Below are positions 1 through 7,113 of a DNA stretch of 14,613 nt, in pieces. The stretch comes from JAFLUQ01 sp964537995 (GTDB taxonomy: Bacteria; Bacillota; Clostridia; UMGS1883), in assembly GCA_964537995.1 (NCBI GenBank), contig CAZICW010000042.1:1-14613 (forward strand). The letters run 5' to 3'. Position 1 is the first letter of the stretch. Every line of letters starts with the position of its first letter. Below the pieces are notes generated by a model. It ran no database searches, was not told where the DNA came from, and worked only from the letters and a program-made list of their open reading frames with translations. Position numbers and translations under genes: made by a program.

Positions 1-31
1 CTCCGATTCCGTTATTTTTTCCGTTTTTCTA

Positions 32-60
32 TTGACATAAAAGACCGACTTTGATATAAT
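32..60 (+). promoter_or_regulatory. guaB sigma-A promoter
   Basis: A consensus -35 TTGACA (32-37) and a consensus -10 TATAAT (55-60) are separated by exactly 17 bases. The start codon lies 37 bases beyond the -10, so the leader is about 30 nt, too short for a purine riboswitch. The guaB ribosome binding site AGGGAGGAA (82-90) sits 7 bases before the ATG at 98. This is a strong constitutive-looking promoter. Confidence 0.9.
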
Positions 61-97
61 AATTAGAAATAAAAATTTTATAGGGAGGAAGCTTTTT

Positions 98-1552
98 ATG
101 GACGGCAAGATTTTGTATGAGGGTCTGACATACGACGACGTACTTCTGATACCGCAAAAGTCCGATGTTTACGGGAATGTTGATATTTCAACTCAACTAA
201 CGAAGAAAATACGGTTAAACGTGCCTTTGATGAGCGCCGCGATGGACACAGTAACGGAATCGGCGCTCGCAATCGCAATGGCGCGCGAGGGCGGCATCGG
301 AATTATCCATAAGAATATGACGATTGAGGCTCAGGCAACCGAGGTTGACAAGGTCAAGCGAAGCGAACACGGAGTCATTGTCGATCCGTTCTTCCTCTCT
401 CCCGAAAACACCCTTGCCGAGGCGGACGCGCTCTGCGCGAAATACAAGATAAGCGGCGTCCCGATTACGGAAAACGGCAGGCTCGTCGGCATCCTTACCA
501 ACCGCGACCTTCGCTTTGAAACGGATTTTACGAAAAAAATCAAGGAAGTAATGACGAAGGACAATCTCATCACGGCCCCCGAGGGTACAACGCTGGAGGA
601 CGCGCAGGCAATACTGAGCAAGCACAAAATCGAAAAGCTTCCCATCGTGGACGGGAAGGGTATGCTCAAGGGGCTTATCACAATTAAGGACATAGAAAAG
701 GCGGTGCGTTACCCGAACAGCGCCCGCGACGAAAGCGGACGGCTGCTTGTCGGCGCGGCAATCGGCATAACCGGCGACATTCTTGACCGCGTAAGGGCCC
801 TCGTTGACGCCAAGGTGGACGTGCTTGTGCTGGACAGCGCTCACGGTCACAGCAAGAATATCATGCTCGCGATTGACAAGGTCAAGAACGCCTTCCCCGA
901 CGTTCAGCTCATCGCCGGCAACATTGCCACGGCGGAAGCCGCAAGGGATCTCATAGAACACGGCGTTGACGCGGTAAAGGTCGGCATAGGGCCCGGCTCG
1001 ATATGCACGACGCGCGTCGTTGCCGGAATCGGCGTACCGCAGATTACGGCGGTTATGAACGCCTACAGCGTTGCGAAGGAGTACGGCATTCCCGTCATTG
1101 CCGACGGCGGCGTCAAATACAGCGGCGACCTTCCCAAGGCAATAGCCGCCGGCGCGGACGTTATAATGCTCGGCTCGCTGCTGGCGGGCTGCGAGGAAAG
1201 CCCCGGCAGCACAGAAATTTACCAGGGGCGCCAGTTCAAGGTTTACCGCGGCATGGGCAGCCTGGCGGCGATGGAAAGCGGCAGCAAGGACAGATATTTT
1301 CAGACCGGTTCGAGCAAGCTCGTCCCCGAAGGAGTCGAAGGACGCGTTCCCTACAAGGGACCCGTCAGCGACACGGTGTTCCAGCTTCTGGGCGGCCTGA
1401 AAAGCGGCATGGGCTACTGCGGAACCGCCACAATTCCCGAGCTGAAGGAGCGCGGACGCTTTGTGCGCATAACCGGCGCGGGACTTAAAGAGAGCCATCC
1501 CCACGACGTGCATATAACCAAGGAAGCCCCGAATTACAGCGCGAACATCTGA
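98..1552 (+). CDS. guaB: IMP dehydrogenase
   Basis: Converts inosine monophosphate to xanthosine monophosphate with NAD+, the committed step of guanine nucleotide synthesis, in the cytosol. The 484-residue product has the usual family length. It shows the N-terminal part of the TIM barrel (opening with GLTYDDVLLIPQKS), an inserted pair of CBS domains at about residues 94-205, and the catalytic loop GPGSICTTR with the nucleophile Cys303. The flap carries the Arg399-Tyr400 pair (in GSKDRYFQ), which acts as general base in the family, and a GMGYCG segment follows near the C-terminus. The ATG is supported by a strong ribosome binding site 7 bases upstream. The gene has its own promoter (32-60) and terminator (1577-1620), so it is monocistronic. 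Nothing in the sequence is unusual for the family. Confidence 0.98.
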   Translation: MDGKILYEGLTYDDVLLIPQKSDVYGNVDISTQLTKKIRLNVPLMSAAMDTVTESALAIAMAREGGIGIIHKNMTIEAQATEVDKVKRSEHGVIVDPFFLSPENTLAEADALCAKYKISGVPITENGRLVGILTNRDLRFETDFTKKIKEVMTKDNLITAPEGTTLEDAQAILSKHKIEKLPIVDGKGMLKGLITIKDIEKAVRYPNSARDESGRLLVGAAIGITGDILDRVRALVDAKVDVLVLDSAHGHSKNIMLAIDKVKNAFPDVQLIAGNIATAEAARDLIEHGVDAVKVGIGPGSICTTRVVAGIGVPQITAVMNAYSVAKEYGIPVIADGGVKYSGDLPKAIAAGADVIMLGSLLAGCEESPGSTEIYQGRQFKVYRGMGSLAAMESGSKDRYFQTGSSKLVPEGVEGRVPYKGPVSDTVFQLLGGLKSGMGYCGTATIPELKERGRFVRITGAGLKESHPHDVHITKEAPNYSANI

Positions 1553-1576
1553 AAAAAATTAACAAATATCCGACTT

Positions 1577-1620
1577 AAGCGGCAGGCTTTTTTATGAAGT
1601 TTGCCGTTTTTTATTTTTTT
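1577..1620 (+). terminator. Rho-independent terminator of guaB
   Basis: The arms 1577-1589 and 1597-1609 can pair (core CGGCA/TGCCG, two internal G-U pairs, then CTT/AAG) around a 7-base loop. A long T-rich run to 1620 follows. It begins about 25 bases after the guaB stop codon. Confidence 0.85.
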
Positions 1621-1633
1621 TAAAATTAATCTC

Positions 1634-1662
1634 TTGACCTCCAAAATCAACTGTGCTAATAT
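1634..1662 (+). promoter_or_regulatory. Promoter of the GH43-like gene
   Basis: TTGACC (1634-1639) and TAATAT (1657-1662) are separated by 17 bases. A TG dinucleotide one base before the -10 (1654-1655) makes it an extended -10 element. It lies immediately after the guaB terminator and 40 bases before the ATG at 1702. Confidence 0.8.
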
Positions 1663-1701
1663 AGGCTTGAATTTTGTTTTTCGGCAGCAGAGGTGATTGT
1701 T

Positions 1702-2613
1702 ATGTGCATTAATACAGACGCTTATTTGTTTGTACATTTCATTGGCAAAAAACACGACACCCCCATGAGCGAGCAGGTTTATTTCTCGGTCAGCAGGGAC
1801 GGCAGATCATGGGAAACCCTTAACGCGAGGAATCCCGTGCTGGTATCGAATGTCGGAGAGTGCGGCGTGCGCGACCCGTTCATAATCCGCTCTCACGACA
1901 ACAAAAAATTTTATATAATAGGAACCGACCTCAACGTCAATCTTCGCAGAGACGGCTGGAAAATGCCCACAATTAACGGCAGCCGCAGCATTGTTGTATG
2001 GGAAAGCCCCGACCTTGTAAACTGGTCGGACGTCCGTCTTTGCACCATAGCTCCGGAGGATTCCGGCTGCGCTTGGGCGCCGGAGGTAATATACGACGAG
2101 GAGGCGGGCGACTACATGGTTTTCTGGGCGTCCCGCTCTCTTAAGGACGGACGGCGCAAGTGCAGAATGTACTACAGCAAAACCAAAGATTTCCGCGCCT
2201 ATACCCCTCCCACGCTCTACATAGAGCGCGACAGCGACGTCATTGACACAACCATCGTTCGCGCCGACGGTAAATATTACCGTTTCAGCAAGGACGAAAC
2301 CGTAAAAACCATAACCGTCGAGGAAGGCGAAACTCTGCTCGGCGAATTTCATAAGCTTAAAACCACGATCGACAACGTAAAGGGCGTTGAGGGGCCGGAA
2401 TGCTTTCGCCTGAAAAACGGGAAATGGTGCCTCATCGTGGACCGTTACGCGAAGGACTTGGGCTACTGCGCCTATACCTGCGACAATCTTGCCGAAGGAA
2501 ATTTCGTAAAGAGCCGCCATGAATTTAACACCGACGTAAAGCTGCGCCACGGCGGAGTTATCCCGATAACGCACGAGGAGTACGAAAGGCTTATTGCCGC
2601 CTACCGCCGGTAA
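1702..2613 (+). CDS. Glycoside hydrolase family 43-like protein (arabinosidase/xylosidase type)
   Basis: Predicted five-bladed beta-propeller glycosidase, by resemblance to bacterial GH43 proteins that cleave arabinose or xylose side chains. The substrate cannot be read from the sequence. The 303 residues contain repeated propeller-like segments (VYFSVSRDGRSWE, IVVWESPDLVNWS, CRMYYSKTKDF). Candidate catalytic acids are Asp58 in VRDPF (base), Asp182 in VIDTT (pKa modulator) and Glu230 or Glu233 in VEGPE (acid); this assignment is by analogy. There is no signal peptide, so the enzyme should be cytoplasmic and act on imported oligosaccharides. I chose ATG 1702 over an in-frame GTG at 1693 because AGAGGTGA (1689-1696) is a good ribosome binding site for the ATG and overlaps the GTG. 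It has its own promoter and terminator, with no sugar transporter or regulator beside it. Confidence 0.8.
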   Translation: MCINTDAYLFVHFIGKKHDTPMSEQVYFSVSRDGRSWETLNARNPVLVSNVGECGVRDPFIIRSHDNKKFYIIGTDLNVNLRRDGWKMPTINGSRSIVVWESPDLVNWSDVRLCTIAPEDSGCAWAPEVIYDEEAGDYMVFWASRSLKDGRRKCRMYYSKTKDFRAYTPPTLYIERDSDVIDTTIVRADGKYYRFSKDETVKTITVEEGETLLGEFHKLKTTIDNVKGVEGPECFRLKNGKWCLIVDRYAKDLGYCAYTCDNLAEGNFVKSRHEFNTDVKLRHGGVIPITHEEYERLIAAYRR

Positions 2614-2639
2614 AGAGAAGAAAGCCGGACTTTTTAATA

Positions 2640-2681
2640 CCGCCAAAGCCTTTTATAAAAAAGGCTTTGGCGGCGTTTTTT
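2640..2681 (+). terminator. Strong Rho-independent terminator after the GH43-like gene
   Basis: A perfect 15-bp stem (2640-2654 with 2659-2673) closes a 4-base ATAA loop and is followed by CG and six T residues (2676-2681). It lies between two convergent genes. On the minus strand the sequence beyond the hairpin is A-rich rather than T-rich, so it should act as an intrinsic terminator only for the plus-strand gene. It may still protect the 3' end of the metF transcript. Confidence 0.93.
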
Positions 2682-2704
2682 GCATTGCCCCGTCAATCTC
2701 CGCG

Positions 2705-3574
2705 TCACATAACGCCCGAAATGTTCCTCATAATTGCCGCGGCAATATCCGGCTTGTTCATCGTATATATGTGTATCCCGCCGAAGCCGGACGCGATAAG
2801 ATCCGCAATCTGTTCGACGGCATAGGCGATTCCGGCTTGACGCAGAGCCTCCGGCTCGTCCTGATAGCGCTCAAGCATACGATTGAATTTCGGCGGCAGC
2901 GACGCTCCCGACATTGCGCACATACGCTTAATCTGCTTCACGTTCTGCACCGGCATGATTCCCGCCATAACGGGAACGGCTATGCCTTTCGCCCCGCATC
3001 TGTCCATGAAATCGTAAAACATATTGTTGTCGAAAAAAAGCTGAGTAATCAGGAAATCGCAGCCCGCGTCAACCTTGATTTTAAGATTGTCGAGATCGCG
3101 CTCACGGCTGTCGCATTCGATATGCCCCTCGGGATAGCAGGCGCCGCCGATGCAGAAGCCGCCCTTTTCCTTGAGCTGAGATACAAGCTCGCAGGCGTGC
3201 TCGTATTGCCTGGGATTTGGGAAATCGGTGTTTCCTTCGGGAATATCGCCGCGCATTGCAAGAATATTTTCGATTCCGCGCGCGCGCAGTCCGTCCGCCG
3301 TTTTGTCAATTTCGTCTTTTGTCGAAGAAACACAGGTCAGATGACTGAGCGCGGTTATTTTATGCACGTTCTGAATTTCGGCGGAAATATCCGCCGTATG
3401 CTCGCTTGTGCCTCCTCCCGCGCCGTAGGTAACGCTGATGAAGGCGGGCTTCAGCTCCGCGAGCTTTGCCACCGCCTCTCGCACATCGGCGAACAGCTCC
3501 TGCTTTTTCGGGGGAAAAACCTCAAAGGAAACGCAGGTTTTGTTTTGTTTCTCAATATCCTTTATCGAAGCCAT
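2705..3574 (-). CDS. metF: Methylenetetrahydrofolate reductase
   Basis: Reduces 5,10-methylene-tetrahydrofolate to 5-methyl-tetrahydrofolate, the methyl donor for MetH. It is a cytosolic FAD enzyme of about 290 residues with a single TIM barrel and no C-terminal regulatory domain. Family marks are SFEVFPPK, whose Glu18 matches the catalytic Glu28 of E. coli MetF, then SVTYGAGGG, AMRGD with Asp110 in the flavin-site RGD position, GGACYPEGH, CDFLITQLFFD and AGIMP. The ATG is preceded by AAAGGAG with a 9-base spacer. The gene is divergent from metH across a 255-base region, with both promoters inside it, which fits joint control of methionine formation. Some clostridial MetF proteins work with a MetV partner; none is visible here. 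Confidence 0.96.
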   Translation of the reverse strand: MASIKDIEKQNKTCVSFEVFPPKKQELFADVREAVAKLAELKPAFISVTYGAGGGTSEHTADISAEIQNVHKITALSHLTCVSSTKDEIDKTADGLRARGIENILAMRGDIPEGNTDFPNPRQYEHACELVSQLKEKGGFCIGGACYPEGHIECDSRERDLDNLKIKVDAGCDFLITQLFFDNNMFYDFMDRCGAKGIAVPVMAGIMPVQNVKQIKRMCAMSGASLPPKFNRMLERYQDEPEALRQAGIAYAVEQIADLIASGFGGIHIYTMNKPDIAAAIMRNISGVM

Positions 3575-3583
3575 GCGGCTTCA

Positions 3584-3661
3584 CTCCTTTCAAGCAAGGC
3601 TCGGAGGAGCCGAGCAATTCATGCCGCGGCGGTTCGGAACGGTTCGTCTCTCCGTCGGCAT
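3584..3661 (-). promoter_or_regulatory. Structured 5' leader of metF
   Basis: Read on the minus strand, the leader begins close to the predicted transcription start with a 9-bp stem containing one bulged base (3661-3652 with 3629-3621). A second hairpin follows, with arms GCTCGG and CCGAGC (3615-3610 and 3604-3599) and the five-base loop CTCCT (3609-3605). The loop is the exact complement of AGGAG in the metF ribosome binding site (3588-3584). I do not recognise a known SAM, THF or T-box motif. A regulatory role is inferred from this complementarity alone. Confidence 0.45.
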
Positions 3662-3666
3662 ATGCA

Positions 3667-3695
3667 ATTATACCTCTTTTTCGGAAAAAATGCAA
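3667..3695 (-). promoter_or_regulatory. metF promoter
   Basis: On the minus strand, TTGCAT (3695-3690) and a consensus TATAAT (3672-3667) are separated by 17 bases. The predicted start near 3660 gives a leader of about 85 nt before the metF ATG, long enough to hold structure. Confidence 0.75.
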
Positions 3696-3753
3696 GCGTT
3701 TGCCGATATAAATTTCCAATGTCCCATAATAAGAAATAACTATAGTGATATAT

Positions 3754-3782
3754 TTGACATTTTCGCCGCCGTGTAGTATAAT
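3754..3782 (+). promoter_or_regulatory. metH-rsmI promoter
   Basis: Consensus TTGACA (3754-3759) and TATAAT (3777-3782) have a 17-base spacer. The leader to the metH start is about 40 nt, so there is no room for a SAM or cobalamin riboswitch. The core promoter lies about 60 bases from the divergent metF promoter. Confidence 0.88.
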
Positions 3783-3829
3783 AATGCTGTAATAAATGAT
3801 GTAACCGATTCTTCGGACAGACAGGGGCT

Positions 3830-6184
3830 GTGATTTTATTGCTTGAAAACAAACGGTATTTTTTCGACGGCGGTATGGGAACAATGCTCCAGCTCGGCGG
3901 CTTGGGAGCGGGAGAGCCGCCCGAGGAGCTTAATATAACAAACCCCGGGCTTGTGCGCGGAATACACAAAGCCTACCGCGAAGCGGGCGCGGACATAATA
4001 ACCTCAAACACCTTCGGCGCAAACTCCGTAAAGCTCGAAAGCCGCTATTCCCTTGAGGAAATAATCCGCGCGGCGATAGCCAACGCGAAATCCGCCGGCG
4101 GGCTTACCGCAATGGACATCGGTCCGACGGGCGCGCTGCTCAAGCCCATAGGAGACATGGATTTTGAAACCGCCTACGACGCGTTTTACGAAGCCGCAAA
4201 GCTCGGAGCCGAAGCGGGCGCGGATTTGATAATAATAGAAACCATGAGCGATATTCTTGAGGCGAAGGCCGCGGTTCTCGCGGCAAAGGCCGCGTGCGCT
4301 CTGCCGGTTTTGGTTTCGATGACCTTCGACAAAAACGGAAAAGCCCTTACGGGAGCCGACCCCGAATGTATGGCGGCGGTTATGGAGGGACTGGGCGCGG
4401 ACGCCGTGGGAATAAACTGCGGCTTGGGCCCGAAGCAGATTCTGCCGCTCGCGGAGCGGCTCGCCGCGGTTGCGTCAATTCCGCTGCTCGTACAGCCGAA
4501 CGCGGGGCTTCCCGCCGTCGCGGACGGCAAAACCGTGTACGACGTCGAAGCAGACGAGTTTGCCGCCTACAGCGTAAAGCTGGCAAGGCTCGGAGTAAAA
4601 TTTATCGGCGGCTGCTGCGGCACTACTCCCGCGCATATACGAAAAACCGTCGAAATGTGCGGCGATATTCCGTATGTTCCTCCGGCGGATAAGGGACTGT
4701 GCGTCTGTACGTCGTACTCCCACGCTCTCAGAATAGGAGAAAAGCGCCCGCTCATAATCGGCGAAAGAATAAACCCCACGGGCAAAAAACGCTTCCGAGA
4801 GGCACTGAAAAGCAGGGATTTCGACTATATTCTCGGCGAGGCTTCGGCTCAGGCGGCAGCCGGCGCGGACGCGCTCGACGTCAACGTCGGTTCGCCCGAC
4901 ATTGACGAAAGGGAGGTTATGCGCGAGGCAATTGTGAAAATTCAGGCGATAACCGACCTTCCGCTGCAAATTGACAGCTCGTCGCCCGAGGTTCTCGAAG
5001 CCGCAATGCGGCTCTACAGCGGAAAACCGCTTGTAAATTCCGTCAACGGAAAAGAAGAAATTATGCGCGCCGTATTTCCTCTCGTAAAAAAATACGGCGG
5101 CGTCGTTGTGGGGCTGACGCTGGACGAGGGCGGTATTCCCGACTCTCCGGAGGGAAGGCTCGAAATCGCGGAAAGAATCGTCCGCACCGCCGCCGAATAC
5201 GGTATCCGCTCGAAGGACATCATAATCGACGCGCTGACAATGACCGTCGCCGCCGACGACCTTGCCGGCAAAAAAACCGCCGACGCGCTCGCGGCGATAA
5301 AAACCCGTCTCGGCGTAAAGACCGCGCTCGGAGTGTCGAATATTTCCTTCGGCTTGCCGAATCGTCCGGCTCTTAACGGCGCGTTTTTGGACATGACCGT
5401 CGAAGCGGGGCTGGACTGCGCGATATACAATCCGCTTTCTCCGCGCGGGGAGTACGGCGAGGAGGCCGCCGCCGCCGTGCGCGGTCTTGACCGCGGCTGC
5501 GCCGTCTATATCGAAAAGCAAAGCGGCGCTCGGCCCTCCCCTGCCGCGAAAACGGAGGAGCCGACGCTTGCGGGGCTTATTGTTACCGGACAAAAGGAAA
5601 GAGCCTATCTTTCGGCAAAGGAGCTGCTGAAAACCGTTCCCGCGCTGGAGCTTATAAACAAGCACATAATTCCCGCTCTTAACACCGTCGGCGACGGCTT
5701 TGAAAGCGGGAAGCTGTTTCTGCCTCAGCTGATGAGCGGAGCGGACAGCGCGAAACGCGCCTTCGACGCCGTGCGGGAGGCGGCGTCCGGCAGCGCCGAA
5801 AATGCGGGAACCGTCGTAATTGCGACGGTTCAGGGCGACATTCACGACATCGGCAAAAACATTGTCAAGCTGCTTTTGCAGAACTACGGCTACAACGTCG
5901 TTGACCTCGGCCGCGACGTCCCGATAGCGGCGGTAGTGGAAGCCATGCGCGAAACGGGCGCTCCGCTGCTCGGACTGAGCGCGCTTATGACAACCACGGT
6001 TGTAAATATGGAAAAAACCATACGGGCGGTGCGCGAAAGCGGTATTGACTGCAAAATAATGGTCGGCGGCGCGGTTCTGACAGAGAGCTACGCCATGGAA
6101 ATAGGCGCGGACTACTACGCGAAGGACGCGATGGTCAGCGTCGGAATAGCGAACAAAATTTTCGGACGCGAGCAGTCCGAGTGA
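3830..6184 (+). CDS. metH: Cobalamin-dependent methionine synthase, short form without activation domain
   Basis: Transfers the methyl group of 5-methyl-tetrahydrofolate through methylcobalamin to homocysteine, giving methionine. Domains in order: homocysteine-binding barrel (about 1-290) with zinc ligands Cys197 (GINCG), Cys262 and Cys263 (GGCCGTT); pterin-binding barrel (about 300-555) opening with LIIGERINPTG; four-helix cap (about 580-655); and a Rossmann B12 domain with the DxHxxG motif Asp670-His672-Gly675, His672 being the lower cobalt ligand, plus GLSALMTTT and GGAV. At 784 residues it lacks the C-terminal SAM-dependent reactivation domain of the roughly 1,227-residue E. coli enzyme, so a separate protein should reactivate oxidised cobalamin. 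The start is uncertain: GTG 3830 is only 2 bases from AGGGG (3823-3827), while in-frame TTG 3839 is 11 bases away. The gene is followed closely by rsmI. Confidence 0.96.
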   Translation: MILLLENKRYFFDGGMGTMLQLGGLGAGEPPEELNITNPGLVRGIHKAYREAGADIITSNTFGANSVKLESRYSLEEIIRAAIANAKSAGGLTAMDIGPTGALLKPIGDMDFETAYDAFYEAAKLGAEAGADLIIIETMSDILEAKAAVLAAKAACALPVLVSMTFDKNGKALTGADPECMAAVMEGLGADAVGINCGLGPKQILPLAERLAAVASIPLLVQPNAGLPAVADGKTVYDVEADEFAAYSVKLARLGVKFIGGCCGTTPAHIRKTVEMCGDIPYVPPADKGLCVCTSYSHALRIGEKRPLIIGERINPTGKKRFREALKSRDFDYILGEASAQAAAGADALDVNVGSPDIDEREVMREAIVKIQAITDLPLQIDSSSPEVLEAAMRLYSGKPLVNSVNGKEEIMRAVFPLVKKYGGVVVGLTLDEGGIPDSPEGRLEIAERIVRTAAEYGIRSKDIIIDALTMTVAADDLAGKKTADALAAIKTRLGVKTALGVSNISFGLPNRPALNGAFLDMTVEAGLDCAIYNPLSPRGEYGEEAAAAVRGLDRGCAVYIEKQSGARPSPAAKTEEPTLAGLIVTGQKERAYLSAKELLKTVPALELINKHIIPALNTVGDGFESGKLFLPQLMSGADSAKRAFDAVREAASGSAENAGTVVIATVQGDIHDIGKNIVKLLLQNYGYNVVDLGRDVPIAAVVEAMRETGAPLLGLSALMTTTVVNMEKTIRAVRESGIDCKIMVGGAVLTESYAMEIGADYYAKDAMVSVGIANKIFGREQSE

Positions 6185-6195
6185 AAGGAGAAGCC

Positions 6196-7041
6196 ATGCC
6201 GAACGGGAAATTGTATCTTTGCGCCACGCCCATAGGAAATCTCGGCGACATAACCTACCGCTGCGTTGAAACCCTGAAAACCGTAGATTTAATTGCCGCC
6301 GAGGATACGCGGCGAACGCTGGGGCTTCTGAACCATCTTGGCATAGAGAAGCCGCTGACAAGCTATTTTGAGCATAACCGCCGAGAAAAGGGCGAAATGC
6401 TGATAGAGCGGCTGAAAAGCGGCGAAAACATAGCTCTTGTCAGCGACGCCGGCACCCCCGCGATAAGCGATCCCGGGGAGGATTTGGTCGCGCTCTGCGC
6501 CGAAAACGGCATCGACGTTGTGCCGGTACCCGGCCCCGTAGCCGCCGTAAGCGCCTTGATTTCCAGCGGTCTGCCGACGGGCCGCTTCGCCTTTGAGGGC
6601 TTTCTGACCGTGAACAGGCGCAAACGCACGGAGCTGCTGAACGAGCTGAAAACCGAAAAGCGCACCATGATTTTTTACGAGGCTCCCCACAAGCTTGCGC
6701 GTACGCTCGGCGATATGCTTTCCGCCTTCGGCAACCGCAAAATCGCCCTTTGCCGCGAGCTGACAAAGCTTCACGAGGAAATTACCCGCACCGACCTCGA
6801 AACCGCGCTTCAACGCTGCGGGCAAACTCCGCCGAGGGGAGAATTTGTGCTTGTCGTCGAGGGGGCGTCGGCGCGGGAGCTTGCCGCCGAAGAAAACGAA
6901 AAATGGGAGCGTATAAGCGTAAAGGAACACGTCGCTCTGTACATCGGCAAGGGCATGACCGAAAAGGAAGCGATGCGGGCGGCGGCAGCCGACCGAGGCG
7001 TGAGCAAAAGAGAAATTTACTCAATTTATAAAGAATTGTAA
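6196..7041 (+). CDS. rsmI: 16S rRNA (cytidine-1402-2'-O)-methyltransferase
   Basis: Uses SAM to methylate the ribose of C1402 in the decoding centre of 16S rRNA. The 281 residues carry the tetrapyrrole-methylase fold and RsmI marks: ATPIGNLGDIT (10-20), AEDTR (35-39), SDAGTPAISDPG (83-94), PGPVAAVSALISSGLP, IFYEAPHK and RGEFVLVVEG. The C-terminal helical tail is also present. I chose ATG 6196 over the in-frame GTG at 6181 because AAAGGAG (6184-6190) sits 5 bases before the ATG, and the protein then begins at the usual point of the family. The ribosome binding site overlaps the metH stop codon, so the two genes are co-transcribed and probably translationally linked. There is no obvious functional tie beyond SAM supply from methionine. 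Confidence 0.95.
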   Translation: MPNGKLYLCATPIGNLGDITYRCVETLKTVDLIAAEDTRRTLGLLNHLGIEKPLTSYFEHNRREKGEMLIERLKSGENIALVSDAGTPAISDPGEDLVALCAENGIDVVPVPGPVAAVSALISSGLPTGRFAFEGFLTVNRRKRTELLNELKTEKRTMIFYEAPHKLARTLGDMLSAFGNRKIALCRELTKLHEEITRTDLETALQRCGQTPPRGEFVLVVEGASARELAAEENEKWERISVKEHVALYIGKGMTEKEAMRAAAADRGVSKREIYSIYKEL

Positions 7042-7049
7042 AAAAACTC

Positions 7050-7078
7050 TTGCAATGTTGGTTTTTCTGTATTATAAT
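7050..7078 (+). promoter_or_regulatory. Promoter of the amino acid ABC operon
   Basis: TTGCAA (7050-7055) and TATAAT (7073-7078) are separated by 17 bases, starting 9 bases after the rsmI stop. No terminator is visible between rsmI and this promoter, so some read-through from metH-rsmI is likely. The ribosome binding site GGAGGT (7102-7107) is 6 bases from the ATG. Confidence 0.85.
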
Positions 7079-7113
7079 ATCCTTGAATAAATTATAAATT
7101 TGGAGGTATTGAC

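Noticed and set aside
61..97. A purine or ppGpp-type riboswitch upstream of guaB.
   Set aside because: The leader is only about 30 nt and contains nothing but an AT-rich run and the ribosome binding site.
2594..3739. A 381-codon plus-strand frame across the metF region.
   Set aside because: It is opposite the clear metF gene, begins inside the GH43-like stop region, crosses a strong terminator and encodes a low-complexity, motif-free product.
3783..3829. A SAM, cobalamin or T-box riboswitch upstream of metH.
   Set aside because: The promoter leaves only about 40 nt of leader, and none of the conserved cores is present.
6181..6195. GTG 6181 as the rsmI start, giving a 4-base overlap with the metH stop.
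   Set aside because: The ribosome binding site AAAGGAG falls inside this segment and serves ATG 6196, where the family normally begins.
4475..6361. A 628-codon open frame on the minus strand opposite metH, and a 432-codon one opposite guaB (215-1513).
   Set aside because: Both mirror strongly conserved genes codon for codon in GC-rich DNA, have no family motifs and no ribosome binding sites. They are antisense shadows.
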